22,159 bases of DNA from Lachnospiraceae bacterium (GCA_021205045.1 JAJPYH010000081.1:1-22159), one strand, 5' to 3'; counted from the first letter of the stretch, positions 6,748-14,805 are shown. Numbers and translations are program-made. The notes: generated by a model not told the origin, from the sequence alone.

Positions 6748-8475
6748 TTATCTCATATTATAGAGTTTTTCATAGATGCCGCCTCTGGCCAGCAGCTCCT
6801 CATGGGTTCCTTCCTCCGCAATACCATCCTCCGTCAGTACCAGAATCCGCTCTGCGTTGCGGATGGTGGAGAGTCTGTGAGCGATGACCAGGGTGGTGCG
6901 GTTCTGAGCCAGCTTTTCCAGGGATTCCTGCACCACTCTCTCACTCTCGTTGTCCAGAGAGGAGGTGGCCTCATCAAAGATCAGAATGGGCGGATTTTTG
7001 AGGAAAACCCGGGCGATGGAGAGGCGCTGCTTCTGGCCGCCGGAGAGCTTGATGCCCCGCTGGCCGATGTCCGTGTCATACCCCTCCGGCAGGCTCATGA
7101 TAAACTCATGGGCATTGGCGCTTTTAGCGGCGGCGATGACCTCCTCTCTGGAGGCGTCAGGACGGCCATAGAGGATATTTTCATAAACGGTTCCCGCAAA
7201 TAAGTACACATCCTGCTGCACAATGCCGATCTGTCTGCGCAGACTTTTGAGGGTCAGCTTCCTGATATCTGTGCCATCGATACTGATGCTGCCCTCCTCA
7301 ATGTCGTAAAAGCGCGGAATCAGCGAGCAAAGAGTGGTCTTGCCGGCGCCCGAAGAACCCACCAGGGCCACATAGCTGCCTGCAGGAATCTCCAGGCTCA
7401 CATGCTTTAAAACCTGGGGCGTATGCTCATTATAGGCAAAAGAAACCCGGTCAAAGGAAATATCGCCCTCAAAGGCTGGAGCCTCCACCGCGTCCGGCGC
7501 ATCCTGAATGTCCGGTTCGATAGCCAGAATCTCCAGAAAACGCTCATAACCGCTGTAGCCGCTCTGGAACTGCTCGGTAAAATTGATCAGGGTTTTGATG
7601 GGCTCTGTAAATACACTGATATACAAAAGGAAGGTCAGCAGATCAGTCACATCCAGGCTCCCCGCAGTGATAAACCAGGTGCCGGCCACCACCACCAGAA
7701 TCTGAATCAGGGTGGAAAAGCTGCTCATTCCTCCATTATAAATGCCCATAAAGAAATAGCGTTCCTTCTTGGAATCCAGGAACTCGTCATTGCCCTTTGC
7801 AAATTTCTGACACTCAATCTCCTCATTGGCAAAGGATTTCACCACCCGGATGCCGGACAGATTATCCTCGATCTGAGCGTTGATTTCCGCTAACCGCGCC
7901 CGGTTTTTGCGGGCGGAGATCATCATGTATTTGTTGACCACCCAGGCGTAAACGGCCATCACAGGCACCATGACAAAGGCCGCCAGTGCCAGCTTCGGGC
8001 TGATGGAGCACAGGATCGCAAGCGCCCCGATGATCTTAATCACGGAGATCACAATATTATCCGGGCCGTGATGCAAAAGCTCCGTGATATCAAACAGGTC
8101 GGAGGTGATGCGGCTCATCAGCTGCCCCACCTTTTCGTCGTCGTAGAAAGAAAAGGACAGCTTCTGATAATGATCAAAAATCTCCGCCCGCATATCATAC
8201 TCAATTCTGGCGCCCATCACATGGCCATAGTAAGAAATATAATAATTACAGAAAGCGGACAAAAGGACCAGTAAGAACATGAGCAGGCCAAGCTGCAAAA
8301 TCTGCGGCAAAGTCTCCTCCCTGGGCATATAAATCACCGTTCCGGTAATCCGGCGGATCATCAAAGGCAGCGCCAGCGCCGCAGCGGACTGCAGCACCGC
8401 GAAAAACATATCCGCCCAGAAAACGCCCAGATAGGGCTTATAGTATTGTATCAGTTTTTTCAGATTTTCCTTCAT
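6748..8475 (-). CDS. ABC exporter half-transporter (permease-ATPase fusion)
   Basis: A 575-residue half-transporter: a six-helix type I exporter membrane domain (about 15-300) fused to one ATPase domain. The ATPase motifs are complete: Walker A GSSGAGKT (373-380), Q-loop around 420, signature LSGGQ (477-481), Walker B ILIFDE (497-502) and switch His533 in IAHRLST. Such proteins work as homodimers or with a partner and export lipids, peptides or drugs. No partner half-transporter or peptide substrate gene is adjacent, so the substrate is not known. AGGAGG lies about 13 nt before the start, a rather long spacing. A terminator at 8508-8549 separates it from glgX. The gap to the next gene is 190 nt and carries that gene's promoter. 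Confidence 0.93.
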   Translation of the reverse strand: MKENLKKLIQYYKPYLGVFWADMFFAVLQSAAALALPLMIRRITGTVIYMPREETLPQILQLGLLMFLLVLLSAFCNYYISYYGHVMGARIEYDMRAEIFDHYQKLSFSFYDDEKVGQLMSRITSDLFDITELLHHGPDNIVISVIKIIGALAILCSISPKLALAAFVMVPVMAVYAWVVNKYMMISARKNRARLAEINAQIEDNLSGIRVVKSFANEEIECQKFAKGNDEFLDSKKERYFFMGIYNGGMSSFSTLIQILVVVAGTWFITAGSLDVTDLLTFLLYISVFTEPIKTLINFTEQFQSGYSGYERFLEILAIEPDIQDAPDAVEAPAFEGDISFDRVSFAYNEHTPQVLKHVSLEIPAGSYVALVGSSGAGKTTLCSLIPRFYDIEEGSISIDGTDIRKLTLKSLRRQIGIVQQDVYLFAGTVYENILYGRPDASREEVIAAAKSANAHEFIMSLPEGYDTDIGQRGIKLSGGQKQRLSIARVFLKNPPILIFDEATSSLDNESERVVQESLEKLAQNRTTLVIAHRLSTIRNAERILVLTEDGIAEEGTHEELLARGGIYEKLYNMR

Positions 8476-8507
8476 GTAAATTTCATTTCCTCCTCATGAT
8501 TCCTCAT

Positions 8508-8549
8508 AAAACAGGGAAGGCCGTTTTCACTTTGCAAAACTTCCTTCCC
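8508..8549 (-). terminator. Rho-independent terminator between glgX and the ABC exporter
   Basis: Arms GGGAAGG (8514-8520) and CCTTCCC (8543-8549), extended inward after a 2x2 internal loop by five more pairs, form a hairpin. On the minus strand it is followed by TGTTTT. It begins one base after the stop codon of the open frame at 8551-8650. Confidence 0.75.
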
Positions 8550-8550
8550 A

Positions 8551-8650
8551 TCACAGGTTGACCAGGATGTCTTTCCTCTGGTACAGTGTTTCGTAAACGG
8601 CCAGTTCCTTTGAAGTCGCCGCACCGGTATCAACGCTTTCTATTCTGTTA
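8551..8650 (-). pseudogene. Possible 3' remnant of a DUF1653-like gene
   Basis: After the glgX stop codon, a second minus-strand frame stays open for about 32 codons. It ends in KELAVYETLYQRKDILVNL and stops at 8551, one base before the terminator. The block [EK]EL-x-VY-x2-LY-x4-[LI]-x-V resembles the DUF1653 family, whose members carry EELVVY-x-ALYG followed by a WVRP-type motif. There is no start codon or ribosome binding site in this frame outside glgX, and the first half of the domain is missing. It is best read as a gene whose 5' part was lost, or as sequence reached only by frameshifting at the end of glgX. The similarity is by eye from memory of the family. Confidence 0.3.
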
Positions 8651-10774
8651 AAATAACCGTCCCGTAAATACGGCCACCGTCCTGGGCCGCAGGGTATAGC
8701 CGTGAGTGATCCTTTTTTCCTGAAGCTCATGGAAGCAGTAACGGCCCTTCTCATCCCCGTAAGTGTCCGCGGAGAGATACCATTCTCCCTGCTGCTTTAA
8801 ATCAGGGAGCGTAATGTACACATCCTCCCAGTAAGTATTGATGGCCAGATATACCAGATCATCTTTCCCTTTTTCTGAGTCATATCCGGCAAAGCTGACG
8901 CAGAAGGTTCTCATGGAATACTCCAGATCCTCTGTCACCTTAGCGTCCGGCGCGTGAACCTTCAGTCTCGCCATACCGCACACCGGGTCGGGCAGACGCT
9001 TGCGGATGACCATATGCTCCCTGCGGTAGTGAATCATAAATTTAAAGAACTGAAATAAATCCTGATTCTTTTCCAGAAGGCTCCAGTCCAGCCAGGAAAT
9101 CTCATTGTCCTGGCAATAGCTGTTATTATTGCCAAATTTGGTATTGCCAAACTCATCCCCTGCCAGAAACATGGGCGTACCCCGGCTGCACATTAAAACC
9201 GCCACCGCGTTGCGAATCATCCGGTATCTGAGCTTTAACACCTCCGGATCGGAGGTCTCCCCCTCCGCCCCGCAGTTCCAGCTGTGATTGTCATCACTGC
9301 CGTCCGTATTGTGCCAGCCGTTATTCTCATTATGCTTGTCATTGTAAGCGTAGAGATCGTACATGGTAAACCCGTCATGGCAGGTGAAGAAATTGACGCA
9401 GGAATCGTAGCCCGCGTATCTGTCGTTGTCATACTCAAAGCCGCCGTACAGGTCAATGGAGCCGCAGATGCTCATCATGGCGGTATGGCCCATCCAGTTT
9501 TCTCCCTTCAGATAGCCCCGCATTGCATCCCGGTAGCGGCCGTTCCACTCCGCCCAGCGCTTGCTGGCGGGAAAGCTTCCCACCTGGTACAGCCCGCCCG
9601 CGTCCCAGGCCTCAGCGATCAGCTTCACCCGGCTCAACACCGGATCATAGGCCAGACTCCTCAATAACGGCGGGTTATTCATGGGCGAGCCGTCCTCATT
9701 TCTGCCAAGGATGGTGGCCAGGTCAAAGCGGAAGCCGTCCACCCGGTAGTTGATGGTCCAGTACCGGAGGCTCTCCGTCACCAGATTCTGCACGATGGGA
9801 TGACTGCAGTTCAAGGTATTGCCACAGCCGCTGAAATTATAATAATTGCCGTCCGGCGTCAGCATATAATAAATCTGATTGTCAAAGCCCTTGAAGGAAA
9901 AGAAGGGCCCCCGCTCATTGCCCTCCGCCGTATGATTGAACACCACATCCAGAATCACTTCGATATCATTCTTGTGAAGCTCCCGGATCAGCTCCTTTAA
10001 CTCCCGGCCCGCGAAATTTTTCTCATCCACGGAGGCATACTCCGCGTTGGGCGCAAAAAAGCTGACCGTATTGTAGCCCCAGCACTCCAGCAGCTGCTTT
10101 CCGTCCACCTCCCGGGCGTTCATGTACTCGTCAAACTCAAAAACCGGCATCAGCTCCACGGCGTTGATCCCCAGCTCCTTCAGATAAGGAATCTTTTCCT
10201 GGATACCGGCGAAGGTTCCCCTGTGGCTGACCCCGGAATTCTCATTCTGGGTAAAGCTCCTGACATGAAGCTCATAGATGACCAGATCGCTCATGGGCTT
10301 GGCGGACTGGGTCTCATTGCGCCAGTCAAAATTGTCCGACACCACTCTGGCGTGATAGTGACCGGGCTTCTTCCCCCAGACGCCCTGACAGGCCACGGAT
10401 TTGGCATAAGGATCCAGCAGAACCGCGTTTTTATTGAAAATATGTCCCTTCGCCGGTTCATAAGGGCCGTCAATACGGTAAGCGTACTCAAATTTGGAAA
10501 TATCCAGGCCATACACCATCATGGAATATACATCCCCGATCTGAAATTCCTTCGGGAAAGGCAGAACCGCGTAGGGCTCGTCCTCCCCATTGTGGAAAAG
10601 AAGCAGCTCACAGGATGTGCCAAAATGAGTATGCACAGTAAAATTAACGCCATCCATTAAAGGAGTGGCGCCGTTCCACTCAAAAATGCCCTGATGGACA
10701 TAGTAATCCCCGATCTTCTTGGTGGGAATCATATTTTTCACCCGCACTGCCGCCAGGCCGTTGATTTCGATCAT
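8648..10774 (-). CDS. glgX: Glycogen debranching enzyme, GH13 isoamylase/GlgX type
   Basis: A GH13 glucosidase expected to cleave alpha-1,6 branches of glycogen in the cytoplasm; no signal peptide is seen. With the start at 10774 it has 708 residues. An N-terminal CBM48-like domain (about 20-150) precedes the barrel. Catalytic marks are DVVFNH (276-281), nucleophile D351 in GFRFDLATI, acid/base E388 in LIAEAWD, and HD (466-467) in FFTCHDGFTMYD. The start is chosen because AGGCGG lies 9 nt upstream and a good promoter (10840-10868) covers the longer in-frame ATG at 10861; 10804 is another possible start. It sits between spoIVB and the ABC exporter and is 3 kb from glgA, suggesting glycogen turnover genes were gathered here. 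Isoamylase, GlgX and pullulanase-like names are hard to tell apart by sequence. Confidence 0.93.
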   Translation of the reverse strand: MIEINGLAAVRVKNMIPTKKIGDYYVHQGIFEWNGATPLMDGVNFTVHTHFGTSCELLLFHNGEDEPYAVLPFPKEFQIGDVYSMMVYGLDISKFEYAYRIDGPYEPAKGHIFNKNAVLLDPYAKSVACQGVWGKKPGHYHARVVSDNFDWRNETQSAKPMSDLVIYELHVRSFTQNENSGVSHRGTFAGIQEKIPYLKELGINAVELMPVFEFDEYMNAREVDGKQLLECWGYNTVSFFAPNAEYASVDEKNFAGRELKELIRELHKNDIEVILDVVFNHTAEGNERGPFFSFKGFDNQIYYMLTPDGNYYNFSGCGNTLNCSHPIVQNLVTESLRYWTINYRVDGFRFDLATILGRNEDGSPMNNPPLLRSLAYDPVLSRVKLIAEAWDAGGLYQVGSFPASKRWAEWNGRYRDAMRGYLKGENWMGHTAMMSICGSIDLYGGFEYDNDRYAGYDSCVNFFTCHDGFTMYDLYAYNDKHNENNGWHNTDGSDDNHSWNCGAEGETSDPEVLKLRYRMIRNAVAVLMCSRGTPMFLAGDEFGNTKFGNNNSYCQDNEISWLDWSLLEKNQDLFQFFKFMIHYRREHMVIRKRLPDPVCGMARLKVHAPDAKVTEDLEYSMRTFCVSFAGYDSEKGKDDLVYLAINTYWEDVYITLPDLKQQGEWYLSADTYGDEKGRYCFHELQEKRITHGYTLRPRTVAVFTGRLF

Positions 10775-10839
10775 ATCTATCGTCCGCCTTTCAAGCTGAT
10801 TCATACCAGCACCAAAATTTTCCAAAAAGCTCTTATCCA

Positions 10840-10868
10840 AGTATAACCCATCTTTTCTCATAAGTCAC
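10840..10868 (-). promoter_or_regulatory. Candidate promoter of glgX
   Basis: GTGACT (10863-10868), a 17-nt spacer and TATACT (10840-10845) match a sigma-A promoter. Transcription would start near 10833, downstream of the longest in-frame ATG, which supports a later translation start. Confidence 0.5.
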
Positions 10869-10893
10869 GAAAATTTTCCTGATTTCCTTCAGT

Positions 10894-10934
10894 TGTTGTT
10901 ACAACATGCAGCTATGCTGAACCTGCTGTAACAG
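10894..10934. promoter_or_regulatory. Two short dyads upstream of the glgX promoter
   Basis: TGTTGT-T-ACAACA (10894-10906) and CTGT-A-ACAG (10926-10934) are perfect dyads with related cores (TGTTACA / TGTAACA). Their centres are 30 bp apart, about three helical turns, just upstream of the candidate glgX promoter. They look like sites for a dimeric regulator. This is inference from symmetry and position only. Confidence 0.35.
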
Positions 10935-10935
10935 A

Positions 10936-11012
10936 GCGTGGAAATGAAATATCTGTTTCGCGATTTCTGTGTCCTGCACAGCATGAGCGAAACAGATATT
11001 TCATTTCCACGC
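10936..11012. repeat. Perfect 26-bp inverted repeat between spoIVB and glgX
   Basis: The arms at 10936-10961 and 10987-11012 are exact reverse complements (the left arm begins GCGTGGAAATGAAATATC). The 25-nt loop contains a further 5-bp stem, CTGTG (10967-10971) with CACAG (10977-10981). It starts 13 nt after the spoIVB stop. No T-run follows on either strand, so it is not a standard terminator, although it may protect or end the spoIVB mRNA. The arm length and exactness suggest a mobile or dispersed palindromic element. No transposase gene is present. Confidence 0.9.
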
Positions 11013-11025
11013 GACTATTTGCTGT

Positions 11026-12279
11026 CTACTGTTCCAGCATGGTAGTCAGAAACACTCCATACCCCTTCTGGGGCGCATTCACAAACACATGGGTCACCGC
11101 TCCGATCACCTTATCATCCTGAATAATCGGGCTTCCGCTCAGGCCCTGAACAATACCCCCGGTCAGCTCCAGAAGCTCCGGATCCGTAACAGTGATTTCC
11201 AGAGCTTTGTTCTGCTCCGAGGCGTCTGTCCGGACAGCCGTGATCTCCACATCATAAAACCTTCTCTCCCCATCCACGGTGCAGATGATCTGAGCTGCTC
11301 CCGTGTCAACCTCCTCCGGATACCCCACAGCCAGAGACTCCCACTGGGTCATGCGGGAGCGCAGCGCAGTATGACAGCTGCCGAAAATCCCATACTCATT
11401 GTTCTGATAAATATCTCCCAGAAGCTGATCCGCCCTGTACTCTATGACGCCCGTCAGTTCCCCGGGAGAACCGCTCTCTCCCTTTTTGACAGCCAGAATT
11501 TCCGTCTCATACAGACTTCCCTGCTCCAGATGGACAATCTCTCCGGTATCACTATCGTGGATGCCGTGTCCCAGCGCGCCGAAGCTCCCCAGCTCGTCCA
11601 TGTAGGTCAGAGTGCCAATTCCCTGGGCATTGTCTCTGATCCAGATACCCAGCTGGTATTCTCCTTCCTTATTTCTCACCGGCGTCACCTTCGTGTCAAA
11701 AACCTGATTGTTTCTGTTGACTGTCAGGATCAGGCTTTCCCCGCCGCTTTTCTCCACGATGCTCACCATGTCGGATTTTGAGTCCACAGCCTCACCGTTG
11801 ACCGCCAGAATGTAATCCCCCGTCTGTAATACATATTCCGCCGGGCTCACGCTGCCTGACGCCGTTTCCACCGCCTCCACGCTGACCACCATCACCCCTT
11901 CCGTCTCAATATAAATACCAATGGGAATGCCGCCGGGAATCACATAAGTACGGTCCACCACCTCCAGGGACACGGTTTTCACACTGAAGATTCCCAGAAG
12001 CTTCAGCTCCATCTCGTATTCCGCCAGATTTTCGGCCACCAGCTGCACGGTCTGCCCCAGACTGACCACCATGCTGTCCGCATCGCTTTCCTTCAGCTGA
12101 ATGGTTCCTGTCAGCGGCAGGTCATAATCAAAGGTCTGAATTTCCCCGCTGGTCACATGAAGGGTATCCGGCACCGCGTCGGAATAATACTGAATGGCAA
12201 AGCAGCACAGAGAAGAAAACACCGCGGTCAGTCCCAGCCAGAAAACAAATATTCTTTTGATCCACAATTCTTTTTTCAT
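11026..12279 (-). CDS. spoIVB: Stage IV sporulation protein B (SpoIVB S55 serine protease)
   Basis: A 417-residue secreted protease, close to the 426 of Bacillus. It is made in the forespore, crosses into the space between the membranes and cleaves SpoIVFA, starting sigma-K activation in the mother cell. A single N-terminal membrane segment (about 9-29) is followed by a PDZ domain (about 115-200, with QTGDYILAVNGE). The S55 protease domain has His238 in GALGHGI, D366 and Ser381 in GLSGSPI, matching the Bacillus catalytic residues. The start at 12279 has GAGGTG 6 nt upstream; the in-frame extension to 12393 runs through intergenic repeats. It follows recN as in Bacillus, but spo0A, normally next, is absent. 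No clear sigma-G promoter was recognised in its leader. Confidence 0.95.
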   Translation of the reverse strand: MKKELWIKRIFVFWLGLTAVFSSLCCFAIQYYSDAVPDTLHVTSGEIQTFDYDLPLTGTIQLKESDADSMVVSLGQTVQLVAENLAEYEMELKLLGIFSVKTVSLEVVDRTYVIPGGIPIGIYIETEGVMVVSVEAVETASGSVSPAEYVLQTGDYILAVNGEAVDSKSDMVSIVEKSGGESLILTVNRNNQVFDTKVTPVRNKEGEYQLGIWIRDNAQGIGTLTYMDELGSFGALGHGIHDSDTGEIVHLEQGSLYETEILAVKKGESGSPGELTGVIEYRADQLLGDIYQNNEYGIFGSCHTALRSRMTQWESLAVGYPEEVDTGAAQIICTVDGERRFYDVEITAVRTDASEQNKALEITVTDPELLELTGGIVQGLSGSPIIQDDKVIGAVTHVFVNAPQKGYGVFLTTMLEQ

Positions 12280-12311
12280 CAACCACACCTCTGACAGAAT
12301 CCGCATATATC

Positions 12312-12329
12312 CACAGGGCGTTCCCTGTG
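12312..12329 (-). other. Short stem-loop in the spoIVB leader
   Basis: CACAGGG (12312-12318) and CCCTGTG (12323-12329) form a 7-bp stem with a 4-nt loop. The stem is built from one copy of the recurrent CACAGGGAA motif. Confidence 0.5.
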
Positions 12330-12402
12330 CAGACAGATCTGCCTTCGTCTGTACCGTCCCGGAATTATCAATCACGGGATGTTCCCTGTGCAAACAGATC
12401 TG
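12320..12402 (-). repeat. 22-bp direct repeat, two copies, upstream of spoIVB
   Basis: Positions 12320-12341 and 12381-12402 agree at 21 of 22 bases and are 61 bp apart. Both contain TTCCCTGTGC followed by CAGATCTG. Partial similarity continues beyond each copy on the minus strand (GAAC-rich followed by CCC-x-GTG), so the repeated unit may be nearer 35-40 bp. They lie between the recN terminator and the spoIVB start. Confidence 0.8.
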
Positions 12403-12421
12403 TCCGACTTATTTTTCACGG

Positions 12422-12468
12422 AAAAAGAGGCGCAAGCCCAAGGCCAAAAGCCCCGATTTGCGCCTCTT
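12422..12468 (-). terminator. Rho-independent terminator after recN
   Basis: An 11-bp stem (arms 12425-12435 and 12458-12468) is followed by a T-run on the minus strand (complement of 12422-12426). It separates the long housekeeping operon from spoIVB. Confidence 0.85.
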
Positions 12469-12553
12469 ATGTAGTATGGTTTATTTCGAAATTACTATTC
12501 GCAGCCATCAGAAAAAATAAAACCGGTGTACCCGCGGGACTGAAGCTGATCAT

Positions 12554-14236
12554 TTAATCCTTCGCGTTTTTGTATTCCGCCGCCTGCGCCAGCATATCTC
12601 TGGCGTGGGCCGCCGCCGAATCGGTCAGCTTCTCCGCTCCCAGCATTCTGGAGAGCTCTCTCACCGACGCCTCCTCATCCAGAGGCTCAATGCCGGAAAC
12701 CGTGCCGCCGTTCTCCACGTGCTTGGAGATCAGATAATGGGCGTCCGCCATGGCCGCGATCTGGGGCAGATGGGTAATGCAGATCACCTGATGCGTCCCG
12801 GAGAGTCTGCCCAGCTTCTCCGCCACACGCCAGGCGGTATTGCCGCTGATCCCGGCGTCAATTTCATCAAAAATCAGGGTGTCTATACTGTCCTGATCCG
12901 CCAGCACCGTCTTAATCGCCAGCATAATGCGGGACAGCTCACCTCCGCTTGCCACACTTGCCATGGGTTTTAAGGATTCCCCCGGATTGAGGGAAATCAG
13001 GAATTCCACCTCCTCCATTCCCTTCTCCCCCGGCTGATTCTTTGGCTTTAAGGCAATGGAAAACTGCACGTCCAGGAAATTCAGCTCAGACAGCGCTTTT
13101 TGAAGCATATCCGCCAGAAGCGGCGCAGACTGCTTTCTCAGAGTACTGACTGCGCCGCAGTCCTTCAGTACCTGTTCATAGGCCTGCTGTTCTTTCTGAC
13201 GCAGCTCTTCCATATGCTCCTCGAAATGATCCAGCTCCTGAATTCTCTCTTCCTTGCTCCGGCAGACATCCAGGATTTCCTGAATGGTTCCGCCGTATTT
13301 ATTCTTCAGACGATTGATTTCCGTCAGACGGCCGGAGACCTCGTAAAAGCTCTCCTCCTCAAAATCCAGACTGTCCGCGTACCTTTCCGCCGTCCTGGTA
13401 AAGTCAGAGAGCAGATTGTCAATGTCAATCAGAGAGCTGTCCATCTCCTGAAGCTTCGTGTCATACTCCGCCACCTGCTTTAACTCTCCCAGCGCCCGGC
13501 TGATCAGAGCGCCGGCCCCTTCATCATATCCCGTATACTCTGTACAGGCTCTCAGCGCCTCGATGATCTTCCTGGCGTGCTGCAGCCTTAAAAAACGTTC
13601 CTCCAGCGCGTCATCCTCTCCAACGCAAAGGGCGGCGGACTGAATTTCACTGATCTCATAATTTAAAAGATCCCGCTCCCGCTTCTGCCCGCTTTCGTCC
13701 AGGTTTTCATCCTCCAGCCTTGCCTTTGCCTCCCGATATTCCTCAAAATGTCCTTTCAGGCGCTCCAGATTTTCCTTCTGCTGCGCTCCCGCATAGGAAT
13801 CCAGTATTTCCATCTGCCGGGAAGGCTTTAAAAGCGACTGATGCTCATGCTGCCCGTGGATATCAATCAGAAGCTCCGCCAGTTCCTTCACCTGTCTGGC
13901 GGTGGCCTGTTCCCCGTTGACGCGAATCGTGGAGCGGCTGGCCTGAATCCTTCTCTGCAGGATCACCACTTCCTCATCCGTGGAAAATCCAAGCTCATCC
14001 AGTTTGTCATAAACCTCCTGCCCCAGATTTTCAAACACCAGCTCCACCAGGGCATAATCACAGCCCCGGCGAATCATCTCCCTGTCCGCCTTGCCGCCCA
14101 GGGCCAGATTCACGCTGCCCATGAGAATGGATTTGCCCGCTCCTGTCTCTCCGGTCAGAATGTTCAGACCGGGGTGCAGATTCATGTCGCATTCCTCGAT
14201 CAGAGCCAGATTTTTTACATGCAGATTGCTAAGCAT
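12554..14236 (-). CDS. recN: DNA repair protein RecN (SMC-like ATPase)
   Basis: A 560-residue SMC-family protein that acts early at double-strand breaks. An N-terminal ATPase half with Walker A GETGAGKS (29-36) is joined through a long antiparallel coiled coil (about 155-360) to a C-terminal half with the signature ASGGELSRIMLAIK and Walker B TLIFDEIDAG. The start at 14236 is set by AGAGGG 7 nt upstream and by the family start MLSNLHVKNLALIEE; the longer open frame runs into the 3' end of argR. The order argR-recN is conserved in Firmicutes. A 109-nt gap separates it from argR, and the operon terminator follows. Confidence 0.96.
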   Translation of the reverse strand: MLSNLHVKNLALIEECDMNLHPGLNILTGETGAGKSILMGSVNLALGGKADREMIRRGCDYALVELVFENLGQEVYDKLDELGFSTDEEVVILQRRIQASRSTIRVNGEQATARQVKELAELLIDIHGQHEHQSLLKPSRQMEILDSYAGAQQKENLERLKGHFEEYREAKARLEDENLDESGQKRERDLLNYEISEIQSAALCVGEDDALEERFLRLQHARKIIEALRACTEYTGYDEGAGALISRALGELKQVAEYDTKLQEMDSSLIDIDNLLSDFTRTAERYADSLDFEEESFYEVSGRLTEINRLKNKYGGTIQEILDVCRSKEERIQELDHFEEHMEELRQKEQQAYEQVLKDCGAVSTLRKQSAPLLADMLQKALSELNFLDVQFSIALKPKNQPGEKGMEEVEFLISLNPGESLKPMASVASGGELSRIMLAIKTVLADQDSIDTLIFDEIDAGISGNTAWRVAEKLGRLSGTHQVICITHLPQIAAMADAHYLISKHVENGGTVSGIEPLDEEASVRELSRMLGAEKLTDSAAAHARDMLAQAAEYKNAKD

Positions 14237-14345
14237 TCTTTTCCCTCTGCTTTTTTCAAGCTTCTCTGAAATGATATTTCGTCTTCGCTTCCTGTTGCCG
14301 ACACCGCATTCAACGTACCGGCCATTTCTCTTTTTGTATTCTGCG

Positions 14346-14792
14346 TCAATGCAGCAGCTTCTCCAGCTTTGCCCGCAGCTCTTCCACATCCTCCGGCGAC
14401 TTTGCGGCCACGAAAATCGTATCATCCCCGGCCACGGCCCCCACAATCTCCTCAAATGCCAGATCATCCAGCGCCGCTCCCGCAGCCATGGCCATGCCGG
14501 AGGAGGTTTTGATCACCAGCAGATTCATGGCCGGTTCCATGGAAACCACGCTGGCGCGCAGAATCTCCAGCTGCCGTCTGGGAAGGCTGTCCTCCCCCGC
14601 AGGCAGGGTATATTTTTGCCTGCCTCTGCCCGCCGGGCGCTTCACCAGTCCAAGTTTTCTGATATCTCTGCTGACCGTTGCCTGCGTCACCGAAAAACCC
14701 GCCTGATTGAGCAGGGCGGTCAGTTCCTCCTGCGTCTCAATGTCCTGCTGCTGCACCAGCGTCAGGATCTCGTCCAGCCTGTTCTTTTTCAT
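14346..14792 (-). CDS. argR: Arginine repressor ArgR
   Basis: A 148-residue arginine-responsive repressor. The N-terminal winged helix holds TQEELTALLNQAGFSVTQATVSRDIRKLGL; the C-terminal hexamerisation and arginine-binding domain has GDDTIFVAAKS near 120-130. The start at 14792 follows GGAG by about 8 nt and lies 13 nt after the nadK stop; the upstream open frame overlaps nadK and is not coding. No arginine genes are nearby, so it works in trans. Its place between nadK and recN is the common Firmicute arrangement. Confidence 0.95.
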   Translation of the reverse strand: MKKNRLDEILTLVQQQDIETQEELTALLNQAGFSVTQATVSRDIRKLGLVKRPAGRGRQKYTLPAGEDSLPRRQLEILRASVVSMEPAMNLLVIKTSSGMAMAAGAALDDLAFEEIVGAVAGDDTIFVAAKSPEDVEELRAKLEKLLH

Positions 14793-14805
14793 ATGTTTCT
14801 CCAAT

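Noticed and set aside
6643..7203. 186-codon plus-strand open frame
   Set aside because: It is antisense to the ABC exporter and crosses into the promoter region of the Spo0A-like gene; no start signal.
10936..11012. Calling the long inverted repeat a rho-independent terminator
   Set aside because: Neither side has a T-run. The arms are far longer and the loop larger than in a usual terminator.
11089..11781. 230-codon plus-strand open frame
   Set aside because: It lies fully opposite spoIVB, has no ribosome binding site and its translation resembles no family. It is a shadow of a GC-rich coding strand.
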